NCBI GenBank assembly: GCA_964611895.1
Contig: CAZTDN010000008.1
Location: 1-64,000 of the forward strand
DNA: 64,000 nt
Direction: 5' to 3'
From: JAIEOG01 sp964611895
Lineage (GTDB): Bacteria; Bdellovibrionota; FAC87; UBA2466
Under the pieces are notes generated by a model. It made no database searches and was not told where the DNA came from. It was given only the letters and a program-made list of their open reading frames with translations. Positions 61,584 through 64,000 of the stretch are shown here, piece after piece. How positions within the stretch are numbered: the first letter of the stretch is position 1; every line of letters starts with the position of its first letter. A program made the translations under genes and the position numbers.

Positions 61584-62057
61584 ATGATACGAATTGTTTT
61601 GATTCTGCTCGCGTTGATCCAGGCCATTGAGACGTTTGCTTCGAACGGGCTGTGCAGCTCGATGGGCTCACCAAACATCCCAGGGTATGACTACCGAAAC
61701 TGTGGGTCGTACTGGACGCCTACCGAAGGGGCGGTGTTGTCGATTTACAAGTCGGAACAGTACACGGGTTCGACGCATGTGTACCATGTAACGGTGGAGT
61801 TCTACCAAAGCACGATAGACATTACGAACTACGTTTCATGTCGTGTGGTTGAAGTGGTAAAGCGCAGTGGATCGACCAAAAGCAGAAAGACTTTGGGATC
61901 GTTCGCCCCGCAAACTAACGGCCCGAACCAGCGGTATTCTTATACGAGCACGTTTGTAGAGAAAAAGAATTACGAAGTGTACTACTCGCTGCAGTGCCGG
62001 GAAGCGTGGAGCATGAGCTACCAGACAGTAGCCGAAGCGGAAGATTCCGACCCCTAA
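61584..62057 (+). CDS. Hypothetical secreted protein
   Basis: Unrecognised 157-residue protein. A GGGAG ribosome site precedes the ATG and residues 1-18 form a signal peptide. The mature part is rich in Tyr, Ser and Thr and has four cysteines (CSSMG, RNCGSY, VSCRV, LQCREA) that could form disulfides. It is beta-rich in look. It lies between dnaE2 and a tRNA gene, in a stretch with other secreted proteins. No homologue is recognised. Confidence 0.7.
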   Translation: MIRIVLILLALIQAIETFASNGLCSSMGSPNIPGYDYRNCGSYWTPTEGAVLSIYKSEQYTGSTHVYHVTVEFYQSTIDITNYVSCRVVEVVKRSGSTKSRKTLGSFAPQTNGPNQRYSYTSTFVEKKNYEVYYSLQCREAWSMSYQTVAEAEDSDP

Positions 62058-62117
62058 CAGAAATACTAACCGTTGCCGTGGAAGAGGTGGTTTGGTACAG
62101 GATAGGTCTTCTTTTTA

Positions 62118-62188
62118 GGGGGCCCGTAGCTCATCTGCCCAAAGGGAGCAAAGCGACCGTTTCAATGGTTGTGCTCTCCCAGATGAGC
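62118..62188 (+). repeat. Partial and inverted tRNA-Ala copies
   Basis: Bases 62118-62137 repeat exactly the first 18 bases of the tRNA-Ala and the two G residues before it (62210-62229). Further on, 62173-62188 is the reverse complement of the tRNA D-arm (62221-62236). Between them the sequence folds into a long imperfect hairpin (outer 9-bp stem from 62129 to 62188). This looks like a tRNA-derived remnant from duplication or integration. It is not a working tRNA gene. Confidence 0.6.
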
Positions 62189-62211
62189 GACGCGATCTCC
62201 GAAAATTATGG

Positions 62212-62287
62212 GGGCCCGTAGCTCATCTGGGAGAGCGCCACAATGGCATTGTGGAGGTAGCGCGTTCGATCCGCGTCGGGTCCACCA
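62212..62287 (+). tRNA. tRNA-Ala (GGC)
   Basis: A complete 76-base cloverleaf with encoded CCA. The acceptor stem GGGCCCG pairs with CGGGTCC. The D arm is GCTC/GAGC, the anticodon stem CCACA/TGTGG has loop ATGGCAT with anticodon GGC, and the T arm is GCGCG/CGCGT with loop TTCGATC. It stands alone, not in an operon. Confidence 0.95.
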
Positions 62288-62302
62288 ATCCCCTTTCAAT
62301 AA

Positions 62303-62689
62303 AAAGGGCTCTACTCCATCCGAGGAGCCACCCCCGTCCCTTCTCCCTCTACGGACCAGTCCATAGACGCCCAAAAAATCGCCGATCGGTGTTTTGAGCA
62401 GATGTCAGACCAATCTCGCGCCCTAGCTGCCAATTTTGCCGATACCAGCGTTTCGGGCACCCACGTAGTAGATTACTCTAAGGCCACGTGGACCTATGTG
62501 GGAGAGGTACTGACCACAGGTCGGCGAACTCTCAAACGGTGGCATGTCTCGGCCGATATTCGAGTCCATTGTCCGCTAACCAACCAAAGCGTGAGCACTT
62601 CAGCATCGGCTTGGTGGAGCGTAGGAATGGAACGTTGCGATTCTCTCAGCGCATCGGTATATCGCATTGGAACTCTCACACCCCAGTGA
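62303..62689 (+). pseudogene. 5'-truncated secreted-protein fragment
   Basis: An open frame of 128 codons starts 16 bases after the tRNA and has no start codon in its first 33 codons (the first ATG is at 62402). The reading from 62324 on looks protein-like (SIDAQKIADRCFEQM then DTSVSGTHVVDYSKATWTYVGE). This suggests a gene that lost its start, perhaps at the tRNA junction. If the ATG at 62402 is used, it would encode 95 residues, but without a ribosome site. It shares no clear family. Confidence 0.45.
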
Positions 62690-62835
62690 GTACAACGTTC
62701 AGAAACTACTTTACCTACCACCCCCTCAACAACCTCCACACCGCTACTCCACACTTAATTCGGTAAATTTGTTTTAGTTGATTATTGGGAGCACAGCTTG
62801 TTTTGCAAAGGTTCGCTGCAGTACAATTATCTCAA

Positions 62836-63579
62836 ATGATTCTACGCGCCATCCTTTTCGGCCTATTGCTGGGTTTCGGCGCGTCCATTGGAGCGGCCGA
62901 AGAACACGCGAACAGTGCTGTGGAGTCATCGGAGGAACCGCACTCCCCTGTCCTGGCAAAGCTGGAACAACCACCCAAAGACTCCTCGACTGATTTGGAA
63001 AAGCAGGCATCGAAGGTGCGTGAACGATTGAGGTCACTGGACAAGGATATCATCACCTCGAAAGCAAAAGTCGATACCCTTGAACCTTCGGCCAATTCGA
63101 TACTCAAACGACGTGAGCAACTCCAAGTTGAAGCCTTTAAACTCAGCCGCACTGACCAAAATCGAAATCGCCTACTGCAAGAAATGAAGCAGTTATCCGC
63201 TGAGCTAAAACCCTATGAAGAGGCCAAAACAGAATTGGAGAATTTAAAGTTCGAACGGCGAAAGTTTATTGATGATTCAACGGAAGTTGCCATGAAGTAC
63301 AATAACTACCTCCGACGCCAGCTTCTTGAGACCACGAACAACACGAACACCTCGGATGCCATCCCGGATACGGTTTATGAAAAACTAAAATCGCTCACAT
63401 TGGAAACGGGATACACACTGAACCTACCAATGATAGGCCTGGGTGGGGGAATTCGTGTTCCAGAACGTTTTGGTGAAGATCACTTTATTGATCGGTCCCT
63501 CTCTGAAGACATTCGGAATATCGATCTTGTAAATCACATGCGCTGGATCAACGAGAACTACCGTCGTAGCCTAAAATAA
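62836..63579 (+). CDS. Hypothetical exported coiled-coil protein
   Basis: A 247-residue protein from the ATG at 62836, which gives a signal peptide (MILRAILFGLLLGFG, cleavage near GAAEE). The middle (about residues 55-150) is a long charged helical region (DLEKQASKVRERLRSLDKD, later EMKQLSAELKPYEEAKTE) that probably forms a coiled coil. The C-terminal part is not recognised. An earlier TTG at 62785 would precede the signal peptide and has no clear ribosome site. It could be a periplasmic or envelope-spacing protein, but nothing in the sequence proves that. Confidence 0.7.
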   Translation: MILRAILFGLLLGFGASIGAAEEHANSAVESSEEPHSPVLAKLEQPPKDSSTDLEKQASKVRERLRSLDKDIITSKAKVDTLEPSANSILKRREQLQVEAFKLSRTDQNRNRLLQEMKQLSAELKPYEEAKTELENLKFERRKFIDDSTEVAMKYNNYLRRQLLETTNNTNTSDAIPDTVYEKLKSLTLETGYTLNLPMIGLGGGIRVPERFGEDHFIDRSLSEDIRNIDLVNHMRWINENYRRSLK

Positions 63580-63650
63580 TGAATCTTAAAAACAGACTGT
63601 TATTTAGAATTGAATCCAATTCCACTATGTCCCTTTGCAGGTAGGATCAA

Positions 63651-64000
63651 ATGCGGATTGAAACAAAAAAAAACATGCGATCACCTAAATCGATCCAATG
63701 TCTTTCCATGGCTGCGCGGCTTTGTTTAGCTGTTTTCCTGTTGCCGGTGCTCTTACTCGCTGAGCATCGCACTGGTGACCCCACCCCATCAAAGTCACGC
63801 ACCACAAATAAATACCGAAGGTGTTTCTGCGTTTTTCATGCGAACCCTGCAAACAAATCCTATCTATGCTCGCTGGCTGGAAGGGATTCCTTCAATGACC
63901 GTTCCGGAGAGTGGGAGAAGGCGCCTAAGGGGATTTTTGCACAGACCGAGGTGAAAACCATGGGAGCTTGCCGCTCTTGGTGCGACCATGAGTTTGAGAA
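63651..64000 (+). CDS. Partial Cys-rich exported protein (runs off the window)
   Basis: A frame open from ATG 63651 to the end of the window, 116 codons so far. AGGA lies five bases before the ATG. A hydrophobic segment (LCLAVFLLPVLLLAEH) in a longer basic N-terminus acts as a signal peptide or anchor. The rest has repeated cysteines (CFCVFHA, YLCSL, ACRSWC), which suggests disulfides or metal binding. The 3' end is cut by the window edge. It belongs to the group of unknown secreted proteins beside the tRNA. Confidence 0.6.
   Translation, partial: MRIETKKNMRSPKSIQCLSMAARLCLAVFLLPVLLLAEHRTGDPTPSKSRTTNKYRRCFCVFHANPANKSYLCSLAGRDSFNDRSGEWEKAPKGIFAQTEVKTMGACRSWCDHEFE

Noticed and set aside
1..64000. 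CRISPR arrays, insertion sequences, prophage or rRNA genes
   Set aside because: I looked for regularly spaced repeats, transposase or integrase motifs, and rRNA segments and saw none.

Overview
The window reads as a compact chromosome segment from a Gram-negative bacterium, most likely a Bdellovibrio-like member of the Bdellovibrionota. This is inferred, not proven. The support is GC near 50 percent, many lipoprotein and signal-peptide genes, an FHA-GGDEF cyclase, a b558-type SdhCAB, a long mitochondrial-type aconitase, system II cytochrome c assembly, and a lexA / imuA-imuB-dnaE2 cassette. Genes are tightly packed. Many same-strand neighbours overlap by ATGA or TAATG, and most convergent neighbours overlap at their stop codons. 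There are no insertion sequences, phage genes or CRISPR arrays.

Layout. 0-12 kb: exported and small metabolic proteins, a GT4 glycosyltransferase, an orphan YcaO-type protein facing a secreted Cys/Gly-rich protein, a trypsin-like lipoprotein, an SDR, a GNAT protein, a glycerophosphodiesterase and a PilZ protein. 12-17 kb: envelope polysaccharide genes (O-antigen ligase, ugd-uxs, a flippase-like protein) and recO. 17-23 kb: a five-gene coupled operon mrp - DUF971 - ygfZ - resB - ccsA, joining Fe-S and cytochrome c maturation. 23-33 kb: glycosyltransferases, a Ser/Thr kinase, a small membrane protein followed by a strongly structured RNA with a terminator, and an ABC importer-like operon. 33-45 kb: a 47-residue extremely basic protein, lon, an M48 protease, aconitase and sdhCAB. 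45-50 kb: khpA, the FHA-GGDEF cyclase, nrnA-like and panD genes, a quinone reductase and a CaCA-type exchanger. 50-56 kb: ftsK without a gamma domain, a permuted papain-like exported protein, fabH and an MNT-HEPN pair. 56-61.5 kb: lexA, divergent from imuA-imuB-dnaE2 over an inverted-repeat operator. 61.5-64 kb: accessory-looking secreted proteins around a tRNA-Ala gene with partial tRNA copies beside it.

The main functional themes are central respiration (acn, sdhCAB, cytochrome c assembly), envelope glycan synthesis, SOS mutagenesis and signalling (c-di-GMP, Ser/Thr kinase). The most novel-looking items are the YcaO/secreted-protein pair, the structured RNA at 25.4 kb, tandem operator-like repeats over an apparently leaderless glycosyltransferase gene, the small basic protein at 33.7 kb and the tRNA-derived repeats at 62.1 kb. 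All assignments come from reading motifs in the sequence; no database search was run.
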